A stretch of DNA of 8,653 nt. It comes from Acidobacteriota bacterium. Lineage in GTDB: Bacteria; Acidobacteriota; Terriglobia; Bryobacterales; Bryobacteraceae. The stretch is taken from contig CANNLB010000057.1 in the NCBI GenBank assembly GCA_947505565.1, forward strand, positions 1-8,653, in the 5' to 3' direction. Within the stretch, counting starts at the first letter, position 1, and each line of letters starts with the position of its first letter. Position numbers and translations under genes: made by a program. The notes beneath the pieces are model-generated. The model did no database searches and had not been told where the DNA came from. It was given only the letters and a program-made list of their open reading frames with translations. Positions 1-7,204 of this stretch are shown piece by piece.

Positions 1-1396
1 CGCGGAGGAGGACCCAACTGAGGCCGGAGAGGAGCAAAAGGGCCACCGCGAGGCCGCCGACGAACCAGGCGGAGACCTTGAAGGCGTCTTTCCAACTGGC
101 GTCGATGAGGACGGTGGCCATGCCGATCATGCCGACCAGGATGAACAGGCCGGCGCCGGCGGAGGCGCGCCATTGCTTCCAGCGTTGGTCGGCGGGTGGG
201 GGTTCGCCTTCCATGTCGCGGCGAAGGATGACGATGGGGCGGATTTGGCGGATGCCGAGGAGAGTGGGCAGGGTGAAGAGCAGGGTTGAGAGCAGGGCCA
301 GGCCGAGGCCTTCGAGGATGGAGAACCAATCGAAGTCCATGACGGGGGTGACCGGGAAGAATTTGGAGATGAGGATGGGGAAGAGGAATTGGACGAAGAT
401 GCCGATGACGAGGCCGATGGTACCGCCGGCGAGCGCGAGGACGAGGGTTTGGGAGAGGTAGATGCGGAGAATGTGGGAGGAGCGGCCGCCGAGGGCTTTG
501 ATGACGGCGATGGAATCGAGCTTGGTTTGGAGATGGGACTGCATGGCCATGGCGACGCCGAGAGCACCGACGACGAGGGCGATGAGGGAGACGAGGCTGA
601 GGAAGGTGGTGGCGTTGTTGAGGCCGCGGGTGATGAGGGGGTGGGTTTCGCGGTAGTCGGCGATGACGGCGTCAGGGAAGGCGATTTTGAGATCGTCGCG
701 GACGAGTTGGATCATGGCGTCGGCTTTGACGGCGGGGATGCGGAAGAGATGGCGCTGGCTGGCGCGGCTACCGAGTTGGGTGAGGCCGGTTTTTTCGAGA
801 TTCTCACGGGACATCATCACGCGGGGCCCGACGTTGATGGAGCCGCTCATGCGGTCTGGCTCTTGGGCGAGGACGGCGCGGATATGAAAGTCCTGGGAAC
901 CGACGCGGACGACGGCACCGAGTTGGAGGCCGGTGCGGGTGAGGAGATCGTCGGAGACGCCGACGCCATCGCCGGCGAGGGTGTCGGCGAGAGACATGCC
1001 GGAGACGGAGGTGACGGCGCCGTAGAAGGGATACTGCCCGGGATTGACGGCTTTAACGGCGATCAGCTGGGGGACGGCGACGTTGGCACCGGAGAGCATG
1101 GAGACGGTTTCGGTGATCCAGGTGCGTTCGAGGCCCTGGCTTTCCCACTTCTGGAAGGCGGCGAGTTGGGCGTCGGTGGGAAGTTCGAAGACGCGGACGG
1201 AAAGGTCGGCGGCCATGAGGGTGCGGGCGTCCTTGAGGAGCATGGACCGGAAGGAACGGGAGAAGCCGCGGACGCCGGTGAGGGATCCGGTGCCGATGGC
1301 GACGGCGAGGATGACGAAGAGGAAGCGGGAGGCGGAGGAGCGGGATTCGCGCCAGGCGATTTTGAGGGCGGTGGAGTAGGAGAGGCCGCTAGTCAT
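1..1396 (-). CDS. ybbP: YbbP-like ABC transporter permease, FtsX/MacB family (3' part missing, runs off left edge)
   Basis: This is the membrane subunit expected to pair with the ATPase just upstream in an FtsX/MacB-type (type VII) ABC system. These systems usually work on lipids or lipoproteins, or transmit force across the inner membrane, rather than forming a classic channel. My translation from the ATG at 1396 gives 465 residues with no stop. There is a first membrane segment at about 24-42, a large soluble domain (about 50-255) of MacB periplasmic-core style, and then the FtsX core at about 264-335, which includes KALGGRSSHILRIYLSQ. Further hydrophobic segments follow near 360-385, 413-430 and 443-464. 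E. coli YbbP is about 800 residues, so roughly the second half lies outside the window. The start codon overlaps the ATPase stop by 8 bases, implying translational coupling. Codons end overwhelmingly in C, so the opposite strand has long spurious open frames. Family assignment is good; substrate is unknown. Confidence 0.88.
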   Translation of the reverse strand, partial: MTSGLSYSTALKIAWRESRSSASRFLFVILAVAIGTGSLTGVRGFSRSFRSMLLKDARTLMAADLSVRVFELPTDAQLAAFQKWESQGLERTWITETVSMLSGANVAVPQLIAVKAVNPGQYPFYGAVTSVSGMSLADTLAGDGVGVSDDLLTRTGLQLGAVVRVGSQDFHIRAVLAQEPDRMSGSINVGPRVMMSRENLEKTGLTQLGSRASQRHLFRIPAVKADAMIQLVRDDLKIAFPDAVIADYRETHPLITRGLNNATTFLSLVSLIALVVGALGVAMAMQSHLQTKLDSIAVIKALGGRSSHILRIYLSQTLVLALAGGTIGLVIGIFVQFLFPILISKFFPVTPVMDFDWFSILEGLGLALLSTLLFTLPTLLGIRQIRPIVILRRDMEGEPPPADQRWKQWRASAGAGLFILVGMIGMATVLIDASWKDAFKVSAWFVGGLAVALLLLSGLSWVLLR

Positions 1397-2108
1397 GAGT
1401 GCTGCCTAGTTCGTCGGTGACAATGACGCCATCGCGGAGGATGAGGCGGCGGTCGGCGCGGGCGGCGAGTTGGGTGTCGTGGGTGACGAGGACGAGGGTG
1501 GTTTTCTCCTGGCGGTTCATGGTGAGGAGGAGTTCGAGGACGTGTTGGCCGTTGGTCGAGTCGAGATTGCCGGTGGGCTCGTCGGCCATGAGGATGGGGG
1601 GAGCGAGCATAAACGCGCGGGCGAGGGCGACGCGCTGTTGTTCGCCGCCAGAGAGTTGGACGGGGTAGTGATCGCGACGTTCGGCGAGGCCGACGCTATC
1701 CAGGAGCTCTTTTGCCCGGCGCTCGGGATTGCCGGTTGCGCCGGAGAGTTCGGCGGGGAGGAGGACGTTTTCTTCGGCGGTGAGGGTGGGAATGAGCTGG
1801 TAGCTCTGGAAGACGAAGCCGAGTTTGCGGCCGCGGAGGAGAGCGAGCGAGTCTTCGGAGAGGCCGACGATTTCTTCTCCGTCGAGGAGGATGCTGCCGG
1901 CGGTGGGGTTATCGAGCCCGGCGAGGAGGCCGAGGAGGGTACTCTTGCCGCTGCCGGAGGGTCCCATGATGGCGATGAACTGCCCACGGGGAACGTCGAA
2001 ATCCAGTCCGCGGAGAATAGCGACCCGGTGGGAGGGGGTGGTGATGGACTTAGTGAGGCCGCGCACACGAATGGCGGGCGAATCGGGGAGAGCTTCTGTG
2101 GTCGCCAA
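1389..2108 (-). CDS. ybbA: YbbA-like ABC transporter ATP-binding protein
   Basis: This is the ATPase of the YbbA-YbbP (LolD/MacB-like) transporter and hydrolyses ATP at the cytoplasmic face of the permease. The 239 residues contain every motif of a working ABC ATPase: Walker A GPSGSGKST (49-57), Q-loop Gln101, signature LSGGEQQRV (152-160), Walker B ILMADEP with catalytic Glu177, D-loop NLD (181-183) and switch His210. The length fits the family (E. coli YbbA is about 228). The start is a TTG at 2106-2108. An in-frame stop lies only two codons upstream, and the next possible start, a GTG at residue 14, would cut into the first strand, so TTG is the best choice. No Shine-Dalgarno is visible and the divergent esterase gene begins 18 bases away. 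YbbA is preferred over LolD because of the YbbP-type permease downstream and the divergent tesA. Confidence 0.93.
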   Translation of the reverse strand: MATTEALPDSPAIRVRGLTKSITTPSHRVAILRGLDFDVPRGQFIAIMGPSGSGKSTLLGLLAGLDNPTAGSILLDGEEIVGLSEDSLALLRGRKLGFVFQSYQLIPTLTAEENVLLPAELSGATGNPERRAKELLDSVGLAERRDHYPVQLSGGEQQRVALARAFMLAPPILMADEPTGNLDSTNGQHVLELLLTMNRQEKTTLVLVTHDTQLAARADRRLILRDGVIVTDELGSTHD

Positions 2109-2112
2109 GCCT

Positions 2113-2119
2113 TATTATG
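2113..2119. promoter_or_regulatory. Possible shared symmetric -10 element for divergent ybbA and tesA
   Basis: The 18 bases between the two start codons contain TATTATG. Read on the plus strand, TATTAT (2113-2118) matches the sigma-70 -10 consensus at 5 of 6 positions. Read on the minus strand, CATAAT (2119-2114) also matches at 5 of 6. Transcription starting about 7 bases beyond either -10 would begin at, or within 1-2 bases of, the tesA ATG (2127) and the ybbA TTG (2108). No convincing -35 box is seen for either direction; the best minus-strand candidate, GTTACA at 2146-2141, has a 21-base spacer, which is too long. This is an inference from sequence only. Confidence 0.35.
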
Positions 2120-2126
2120 GCATTAG

Positions 2127-2804
2127 ATGCGCTTTTTTCTTGTAACGCTTGTGGTGATCTTGGCCGGTTGTAGTAAGCCGCCGGTGCCCGTCGAGACGCC
2201 TGCTCCGGTGGCGGCTCCGGTTCCGGAGAAGGAAACCAAGCGAGATAATCGGCCGGTGATCGTGGCGTTTGGAGACAGCTTGAGCGCGGGCTATGGGTTG
2301 GAAGCCGGGGAGGCATATCCGGACTACTTGCAGAAGGCGCTGGATGCGAAGGGCTACCGGTATCGGGTGGTGAACCAGGGGATTAGCGGGGACACGACGA
2401 GCGGCGGGGTGGAGCGGATTCAACTGGCGTTAGCGGAGAAGCCGAAGATTGTGATTTTGGAATTAGGCGGGAATGACGGACTGCGCGGGTTGCCGGTCGC
2501 GATAAGCCAAGAGAACATGGACCGGATGATTCAGGAGTTCAAGGCGGCCGGGGCGCAGGTGATCTTGGCTGGGATAACACTGCCGCGGAACTACGGGCCG
2601 GACTATATTCGTGATTTTGAACAAATGTATCCGACCTTGGCGACGAAGTACAAGATTCCGCGCATCAACTTCTTCCTGGAAGGGGTGGCGACGGTTCCGT
2701 CGCTGATGCAGCAGGACCAGATCCATCCGACGGCCGAGGGATGCAAGATGGTGGCGAACCGCGTGGTGCTGCCTGTGTTAGAACCGTTACTGAGGAAGAA
2801 TTAA
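2127..2804 (+). CDS. tesA: TesA-like GDSL/SGNH esterase (lysophospholipase/thioesterase family), predicted lipoprotein
   Basis: This is an SGNH-fold hydrolase that cleaves ester or thioester bonds; E. coli TesA acts on acyl-CoA, lysophospholipids and other esters. All catalytic blocks are present in 225 residues: GDSLSAGYG with nucleophile Ser51, the oxyanion Gly88 in [17 protein letters not shown] with oxyanion Asn116, and DQIHP with Asp197 and His200. [11 protein letters not shown] closely resembles E. coli TesA, which supports the name. Unlike the E. coli protein, the N terminus is a lipoprotein signal with lipobox ILAGC (Cys15), followed by a Pro/Val/Ala/Glu-rich linker (about 18-38). Ser at +2 suggests it is not retained in the inner membrane. 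The gene is divergent from ybbA, as in E. coli, and is first of a probable four-gene operon. No Shine-Dalgarno precedes the ATG, so translation may be leaderless. The in vivo substrate is unknown. Confidence 0.94.
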   Translation: MRFFLVTLVVILAGCSKPPVPVETPAPVAAPVPEKETKRDNRPVIVAFGDSLSAGYGLEAGEAYPDYLQKALDAKGYRYRVVNQGISGDTTSGGVERIQLALAEKPKIVILELGGNDGLRGLPVAISQENMDRMIQEFKAAGAQVILAGITLPRNYGPDYIRDFEQMYPTLATKYKIPRINFFLEGVATVPSLMQQDQIHPTAEGCKMVANRVVLPVLEPLLRKN

Positions 2805-2808
2805 ACCT

Positions 2809-3132
2809 ATGCTGCTTTCTACGACATCGACGCTGGAAGGACGGAAGATTCAATATCTGGGGATTGTGACGGGGGAGGCGATTCTGGGAGCGAATATTTT
2901 CCGGGATTTCTTTGCCAAGATTACGGATGTGGTGGGTGGTCGGTCGGGGGCTTACGAGTCCGAGCTCCGGAAGGCGAAGGATATGGCGATGGGGGAGATG
3001 AGCGATCAGGCGAAGCAAATGGGGGCGAACGCGGTCATTGGGATTGACCTTGATTACGAGACGATCCAGATGGGATCGGGCGGGGGGATGTTGATGGTGT
3101 CGGTGTCGGGTACGGCGGTGATCGCCAGTTAA
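2809..3132 (+). CDS. YbjQ/UPF0145 family protein (putative heavy-metal-binding domain)
   Basis: This is a small cytoplasmic protein of 107 residues, the normal size for the UPF0145/YbjQ family, whose biochemical role is not established despite the 'heavy-metal-binding' label. The family landmarks are clear: the N-terminal strand followed by [14 protein letters not shown] (16-29), [20 protein letters not shown] (31-50), [13 protein letters not shown] (72-84) and the terminal MVSVSGTAV (95-103). There is no signal peptide or membrane segment. The ATG follows the tesA stop after 4 bases. A purine-rich GAGGAAG at 2792-2798, inside the tesA 3' end, could serve as a distant ribosome site. It is probably co-transcribed with tesA. 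I see no Cys or His cluster that would support metal binding. Confidence 0.9.
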   Translation: MLLSTTSTLEGRKIQYLGIVTGEAILGANIFRDFFAKITDVVGGRSGAYESELRKAKDMAMGEMSDQAKQMGANAVIGIDLDYETIQMGSGGGMLMVSVSGTAVIAS

Positions 3133-3172
3133 GAGAAACGCTCGGATTGGTTGTGACATCTATGGAACACGG

Positions 3173-3910
3173 ATGTTACTGAAGTTCGTTCTTTGTCTCG
3201 TCATTTGTCGCATTGGCGCGGGGGCGCAATCGATGGGGGATTTTTCCGTTCCGGCTCCGATGCCGGAACGCGGGACGTTGATTTTGGGGTTTACGGGTGC
3301 GTTCGACCATTGGGACGATCCGGATCGAGGGGTGCGGAGCATGGCGTTGGAGATTCGGCGGATGAAGCTTCCCAACGTGCACGTGGAAACTTTGTCGCAC
3401 CTTCGGCATCGGGAAGCGAAGCGGCTGGTGGTACTGGCTCTGGATGCGAATAAGAATCGGAAGATTGATCCTGAGGAGCGGGAGCGGGTGAAGATTGTGC
3501 TCTACGGGCAGAGCATGGGTGGGGGTGAGGTGGTGCGCTTGGCGCGCGACTTGAAGAAGATGGGGGTGCCGGTGGATTTGACGGTGCAGGTGGATAGTGT
3601 TTCGCTGCGGGACGGATGGATTCCGCCGAATGTGAAGCGGGCGGCGAACTTCTACCAGCGGGGGATCTTGACGGTCCGGGGGCAGGACTATATTCAAGCG
3701 GCGGATTCGCGGCGGACGAAGATTCTGGGGAATGTCCGATTTCGCTACCCGGTTTGGGTTCCTTATCCCTTGCCGGAGCTGAGCATGCGGCGCATTTTTG
3801 GGGGCGGACATGCCAGAATGGAGGCCGATCCAGTCTTGTGGACGGCCGTCAAGGGATTGATTCTGGCGCCGCCGGAGTTGGCCAACGCTATTTTGGAGTC
3901 TGTTCGATGA
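3173..3910 (+). CDS. Exported alpha/beta-hydrolase with an EF-hand-like loop
   Basis: This 245-residue protein has a Sec-type signal peptide (about 1-18, ending GAGAQ), so it probably acts in the periplasm or outside. The nucleophile elbow GQSMGG (112-117, Ser114) marks an alpha/beta-hydrolase. By position, Asp141 (VQVDSV) and His213 (GGGHARME) are plausible remaining triad members. Just before the elbow strand lies DANKNRKIDPEE (91-102), which fits an EF-hand calcium loop at positions 1, 3, 5, 8, 9 and 12 (D, N, N, I, D, E). The ATG at 3173 has a weak GGA 6 bases upstream; an earlier ATG at 3162 is out of frame and stops after six codons. The stop overlaps the next gene's start (ATGA), so the two are likely co-translated. 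Esterase, lipase or peptidase activity cannot be distinguished from sequence, and no specific named family is recognised. Confidence 0.8.
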   Translation: MLLKFVLCLVICRIGAGAQSMGDFSVPAPMPERGTLILGFTGAFDHWDDPDRGVRSMALEIRRMKLPNVHVETLSHLRHREAKRLVVLALDANKNRKIDPEERERVKIVLYGQSMGGGEVVRLARDLKKMGVPVDLTVQVDSVSLRDGWIPPNVKRAANFYQRGILTVRGQDYIQAADSRRTKILGNVRFRYPVWVPYPLPELSMRRIFGGGHARMEADPVLWTAVKGLILAPPELANAILESVR

Positions 3911-5952
3911 AGTGTACCTTGGGCTTGTTCTATGTGATCTCCGCGGTGGGGATGGCGCAAGCGCCAGCTAGCCGCTACGATGCGGCGAAGCCGATGACCG
4001 TGCCTGCGCCGGCCGCCAAGCCGGGTGGCCCGGTGGAATTCACCGTTTCCGGCGCGAAGCAGTGGACCGACACGGGATTAGACGTTGAGGCTGGGGAGAC
4101 GCTCCGTTTCACGGCGACGGGTTCGCTGAGCTGGAACGGCAGGGCGGTGCCTCCGGACGGGACGGCGCGGACCTGGATGGACATGATCAAGGCGTTTCCG
4201 GTCACGGATGGGAAGCGGGGGGCGCTGGTGGGCCGGGTGGGGTCGAATGAGACGAACCGGGCGTTTTTGATCGGGCCGCAGGCGGAACGGCGGGTGGTGG
4301 TGAAGGGGCGGTTGTTTCTAGGAATCAATCATGCGGCAACGGACGGAGCGGGTGGATCGTTTGCCGTGAAACTGGAGCGAATAGCGGCGGATCCGACGAA
4401 GCAGCGAATTTCCCTGCCGCTGGTCAAGCTGACGGATGAGCAATTGAACTCGATCCCGATCCGCGTGGGTGATAAGGAGGGGACGCCGGGTGATCGGGTG
4501 AACTTCGTGATCGTCGGGAGCGAGGTACAGGTGGTGGCTGCGTTGAACGCCGGAGATTGGGTGACGGTGGATCGGACGATTAAGGAAACGATTCTGCGGG
4601 GGGCGTTGGCGAGCTTTTCGAAGCAGGCTTATGTGACGATTCCGATGAGTGAATTGTATTTGTTTCAGAGGCCACAGGATTACGGCTGGGCGCACGCCGA
4701 TCCGTTGAAGGTGGTGGCGGCGCGACACCACTTCCGGATTTGGAAGGCACCGTTTACGCTGGGTGGTCGGACGGTTTGGGCCGGGGCGGGGACGCACGAT
4801 GTCGGTTTCGACAAAGACGAGCGTAATGGGCAATTGACGCATAAGATCGATCCGGAGACGGACAAGGAGCGGGACTTCATTGGTCAAAGTCTGGCGGATA
4901 CCGGCCAAGTGGCGGAGCGGCAGTACATGACCGTGAAGACGCCTTTACTCAAGGCGAAGACAGCCCACGGCCAGGAGTTTTTCTCCGACGGGCGAACGCT
5001 GGTGATCTATATGCAAAACGATGACCTGGATGCGACTGAGGTTTTCAGCGATACGTTTTGCAGCGTGCTGGCGCAGAACAACCCGGATACGGGGGCATGG
5101 GGCGGATGCAAGGACTGGATCGACCAGCCGGGAAAGACGGATGTGAAGTTGGCACCGGTGACGAAGGAATACCGGGTGTTGGTGGTGCCGGGGTTTATGA
5201 GTTCCTGCTTTGCAGAGAGCCCGGCGTTTGACGAGGGGATTCAAGCGCTGCGGAAGCAGTACGGGATGACGGCAGAGTTGCTACAGGTGGCTAACGACGC
5301 GGCGGAGGTGAACGCTAAGGTGATCGCGAAGTACATTGAGGACAGTTGGAAGACCGACCAGCGGAAATGGATTGTGGTTGGGTATAGCAAGGGGACACCG
5401 GACATTCAAGAGGCGTTGGCGCGGGAGAGATTAGGGGACAAGGTCGCGGCGTTTGTGAGCGTGGCGGGCGCCAGCGGGGGATCGCCGATGGCGGACGCGA
5501 TGCCAGGGCAGGCCGACCGGTGGATTCAGCAGTTCAAGTTCAAGACCTGCAAAGGGGATATGTCGACCGGGTTCAAGAGTTTGGCGAAAGCGGCGCGCCA
5601 AGCTTTCTTGGCTTCATTTCCCAATCCCTTCGTCCCCACCTACTCAGTCGTCGCCGCGAGCGCGAAGGGGAATACGTCGAAGGCTCTGCAGCAGACCTGG
5701 ATGCTGATGAATGCGTTCGATCCGATTCATGACGGTCAGCTTACGCGCCAGGATGCGATCATTCCCGGAAGCAAGTATCTGGGTGTCGTGAAAGGGGACC
5801 ATTTCGCGGTGGCTCTGCCGTTCGATAAATCGCCGGATTCCACCATCCGGAATAATATGGACAAAACTCGGTACCCGCGGGCGACTTTGCTGGAAACTGT
5901 AGTTCGGATTGTCCAGGCGGAGTTAGCCAAGACTGAGGTGGTGCAGAAATGA
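3907..5952 (+). CDS. Exported three-domain protein: LecA-like lectin + LssY_C + alpha/beta-hydrolase
   Basis: The 681 residues begin with a Sec signal peptide (about 1-19, ending GMAQA). Residues about 41-160 resemble the PA-IL/LecA beta-sandwich (GALVGRVG at 105-112, LFLGINH at 136-142, GGSFAVKLE at 149-157). Residues about 170-370 fit the LssY C-terminal domain: VNFVIVGSEVQVVAALNAGDW, SELYLFQRPQDYG, a HHFRIW block (274-279), THDVG (296-300) and THKIDPETDKERDFI (311-325). Residues about 415-681 form an alpha/beta-hydrolase with elbow GYSKG (492-496, Ser494) and candidate acid Asp609 and His632 (GDHFAV). Four Cys follow residue 380 (385, 401, 434, 548) and could form disulfides. The frame stays open back to 3616, but the ATG at 3907 overlaps the previous stop (ATGA) and begins the signal peptide, so it is the start. 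The likely role is a sugar- or surface-binding esterase/lipase at the envelope; this is inference. Confidence 0.82.
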   Translation: MKCTLGLFYVISAVGMAQAPASRYDAAKPMTVPAPAAKPGGPVEFTVSGAKQWTDTGLDVEAGETLRFTATGSLSWNGRAVPPDGTARTWMDMIKAFPVTDGKRGALVGRVGSNETNRAFLIGPQAERRVVVKGRLFLGINHAATDGAGGSFAVKLERIAADPTKQRISLPLVKLTDEQLNSIPIRVGDKEGTPGDRVNFVIVGSEVQVVAALNAGDWVTVDRTIKETILRGALASFSKQAYVTIPMSELYLFQRPQDYGWAHADPLKVVAARHHFRIWKAPFTLGGRTVWAGAGTHDVGFDKDERNGQLTHKIDPETDKERDFIGQSLADTGQVAERQYMTVKTPLLKAKTAHGQEFFSDGRTLVIYMQNDDLDATEVFSDTFCSVLAQNNPDTGAWGGCKDWIDQPGKTDVKLAPVTKEYRVLVVPGFMSSCFAESPAFDEGIQALRKQYGMTAELLQVANDAAEVNAKVIAKYIEDSWKTDQRKWIVVGYSKGTPDIQEALARERLGDKVAAFVSVAGASGGSPMADAMPGQADRWIQQFKFKTCKGDMSTGFKSLAKAARQAFLASFPNPFVPTYSVVAASAKGNTSKALQQTWMLMNAFDPIHDGQLTRQDAIIPGSKYLGVVKGDHFAVALPFDKSPDSTIRNNMDKTRYPRATLLETVVRIVQAELAKTEVVQK

Positions 5953-5964
5953 GAACCCAATCGC

Positions 5965-5980
5965 GATGGTGAAGACCATC
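5965..5980. repeat. Small hairpin after the LssY_C fusion gene
   Basis: GATGGT (5965-5970) and ACCATC (5975-5980) form a perfect 6-base-pair stem around a GAAG loop, 13 bases after the stop codon at 5952. No T-run follows on the plus strand (the next bases are AGCAAGTAAAAATAG). It could slow polymerase or protect a 3' end, but it is not a canonical intrinsic terminator. Confidence 0.3.
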
Positions 5981-6007
5981 AGCAAGTAAAAATAGGGTGG
6001 TTTCGGA

Positions 6008-6034
6008 CGCTGCATGCTCTCAAATAATGCAGCG
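6008..6034. terminator. Inverted repeat in the convergent gap, possible bidirectional terminator
   Basis: CGCTGCAT (6008-6015) and ATGCAGCG (6027-6034) are a perfect 8-base-pair stem with an 11-base loop. It lies midway between the convergent ends of the plus-strand operon (stop 5952) and recA (stop 6140), where a terminator is expected. Neither side has an adjacent T-tract. On the minus strand a short T-run comes about 20 bases later, so termination there would be weak or factor-assisted. The rest of the 5953-6139 gap shows no gene. Confidence 0.35.
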
Positions 6035-6139
6035 CCCGATTCCCCTCTCTAAGTTGTTGAAAAAGCGACGCGGAGCCCTCTACCTGAGTCCGAAGTAACG
6101 TGCGGTTCCGAAGCCGAGTGTTCGAAAGTGCAGACTTTG

Positions 6140-7192
6140 TTACTTCTTGCCGGAGGCTGCCGCGGCTTTTTCGGGTTCACCGACGACAGGAACTTGGGCT
6201 AAACCCAGCTTGTCGCGGAGCTCGATATCGATTCGGCGAAAGAAGTCCGGATTGTCTTTGATGAACTGGCGGGCGTTGTCGCGCCCTTGGCCGATGCGGT
6301 CGCCCTTGTAGCTGTACCAGGAGCCGGACTTTTCGACCACCGTGTGGGTCACGGCGAGATCGATGAGGTCGCCTTCGCGCGAGATGCCTTGCCCGTAAAT
6401 GATGTCGAACTCGGCTTCCCGGAAGGGCGGGGCGCACTTGTTCTTCACGACTTTGACCTTGGTCCGGTTACCGATGACTTCTTCGCCTTCCTTGAGGGCG
6501 CCGATTCGACGAATGTCGAGGCGGACGCTGGAGTAAAACTTCAGCGCGCGGCCGCCGGTGGTGGTTTCCGGGCTGCCGAACATGACGCCGATCTTCTCGC
6601 GGATCTGATTGATGAAGATGAGGCAGGTGTTGGATTTGGAGACGACGCCAGTGAGTTTCCGCATCGCTTGGCTCATGAGCCGGGCGTGGACGCCGACGAA
6701 GGAGTCGCCCATTTCGCCATCGAGTTCGGCTTTGGGGACGAGCGCGGCGACCGAGTCGACCACGAGGACGTCAATGGAGCCGGACTGGATCAAGGTGTTT
6801 GTGATCTCGAGCGCCTGTTCAGCAAAGTCGGGCTGCGAAACGAGCAGATTGTCGATATCGACGCCAAGTTTACGAGCGTAGCCAGGATCGAGGGCGTGCT
6901 CGACGTCGACGAAGGCAGCGACGCCACCGGCCTTCTGTGCTTCCGCAATTACTTGCAGCGCGATGGTCGTTTTGCCGGACGATTCTGGACCGAACACTTC
7001 GATGATGCGGCCCCGGGGGAAGCCGCCGACGCCGAGGGCGTGGTCGAGGGAGATGGAGCCCGAGGGGATCACCTGGACCGGCGCTATCGAATCCTTCGAG
7101 CCGAGCCGGAGCACGGAGCCTTTGCCAAACTGTTTCTCGATGGCTGCGAGGGTGGCTTGCAGCGCCCGTACTTTTTCTTTATCGTCCAACAT
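6140..7192 (-). CDS. recA: Recombinase RecA
   Basis: RecA is the ATP-dependent strand-exchange protein that forms filaments on single-stranded DNA for homologous recombination and triggers LexA cleavage in the SOS response. From the ATG at 7192 the protein is 350 residues, close to the E. coli size, and starts [11 protein letters not shown], with the family hallmark [10 protein letters not shown] soon after. Numbered from here, Walker A GPESSGKT is at 68-75, Walker B VLVVDS near 142-147, loop L1 ([10 protein letters not shown]) near 158-167 and loop L2 ([17 protein letters not shown]) near 206-222. The C terminus is short and Lys/Ala-rich ([12 protein letters not shown]). In-frame ATGs also exist at 7234 and 7288 and would add 14 or 32 residues. 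I prefer 7192 because AGGA lies 7 bases upstream and the extra residues do not resemble RecA. The convergent neighbour is the LssY_C fusion gene. Confidence 0.97.
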   Translation of the reverse strand: MLDDKEKVRALQATLAAIEKQFGKGSVLRLGSKDSIAPVQVIPSGSISLDHALGVGGFPRGRIIEVFGPESSGKTTIALQVIAEAQKAGGVAAFVDVEHALDPGYARKLGVDIDNLLVSQPDFAEQALEITNTLIQSGSIDVLVVDSVAALVPKAELDGEMGDSFVGVHARLMSQAMRKLTGVVSKSNTCLIFINQIREKIGVMFGSPETTTGGRALKFYSSVRLDIRRIGALKEGEEVIGNRTKVKVVKNKCAPPFREAEFDIIYGQGISREGDLIDLAVTHTVVEKSGSWYSYKGDRIGQGRDNARQFIKDNPDFFRRIDIELRDKLGLAQVPVVGEPEKAAAASGKK

Positions 7193-7199
7193 GAGGTTT

Positions 7200-7203
7200 T
7201 CCT
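7200..7203 (-). promoter_or_regulatory. Ribosome binding site deciding the recA start
   Basis: AGGA (minus strand) lies 7 bases before the ATG at 7192. Its spacing is better than that of the purine runs before the alternative ATGs at 7234 (GGGG, 5 bases away) and 7288 (GGG, about 10 bases away). It supports the 350-residue RecA. Confidence 0.6.
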
Positions 7204-7204
7204 G

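Noticed and set aside
389..1420. Long plus-strand open frame (343 residues, rich in Asp, Glu and Gly) opposite the permease gene
   Set aside because: It is the mirror of a GC-rich gene with mostly C-ending codons. The composition is low-complexity acidic with no domain, while the minus strand encodes a clear FtsX-type permease.
1470..2126. Plus-strand open frame opposite the ABC ATPase
   Set aside because: It is the antisense shadow of ybbA, Gly/Glu/Asp-rich without domain features.
3162..3182. Six-codon leader peptide overlapping the hydrolase start
   Set aside because: It is too short, shows no regulatory amino-acid pattern and no attenuator structure follows.
3176..3811. 211-residue minus-strand frame rich in Arg, His and Pro
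   Set aside because: It is antisense to the exported hydrolase, with the composition typical of a shadow frame and no recognisable domain.
3616..3906. 97-residue N-terminal extension of the LssY_C fusion gene
   Set aside because: This stretch is the out-of-frame overlap with the upstream hydrolase; the ATG at 3907 makes an ATGA overlap and begins a proper signal peptide.
5953..6139. Small RNA or extra gene in the convergent gap
   Set aside because: No open frame with a ribosome site and no promoter is evident; only two short hairpins are supported.
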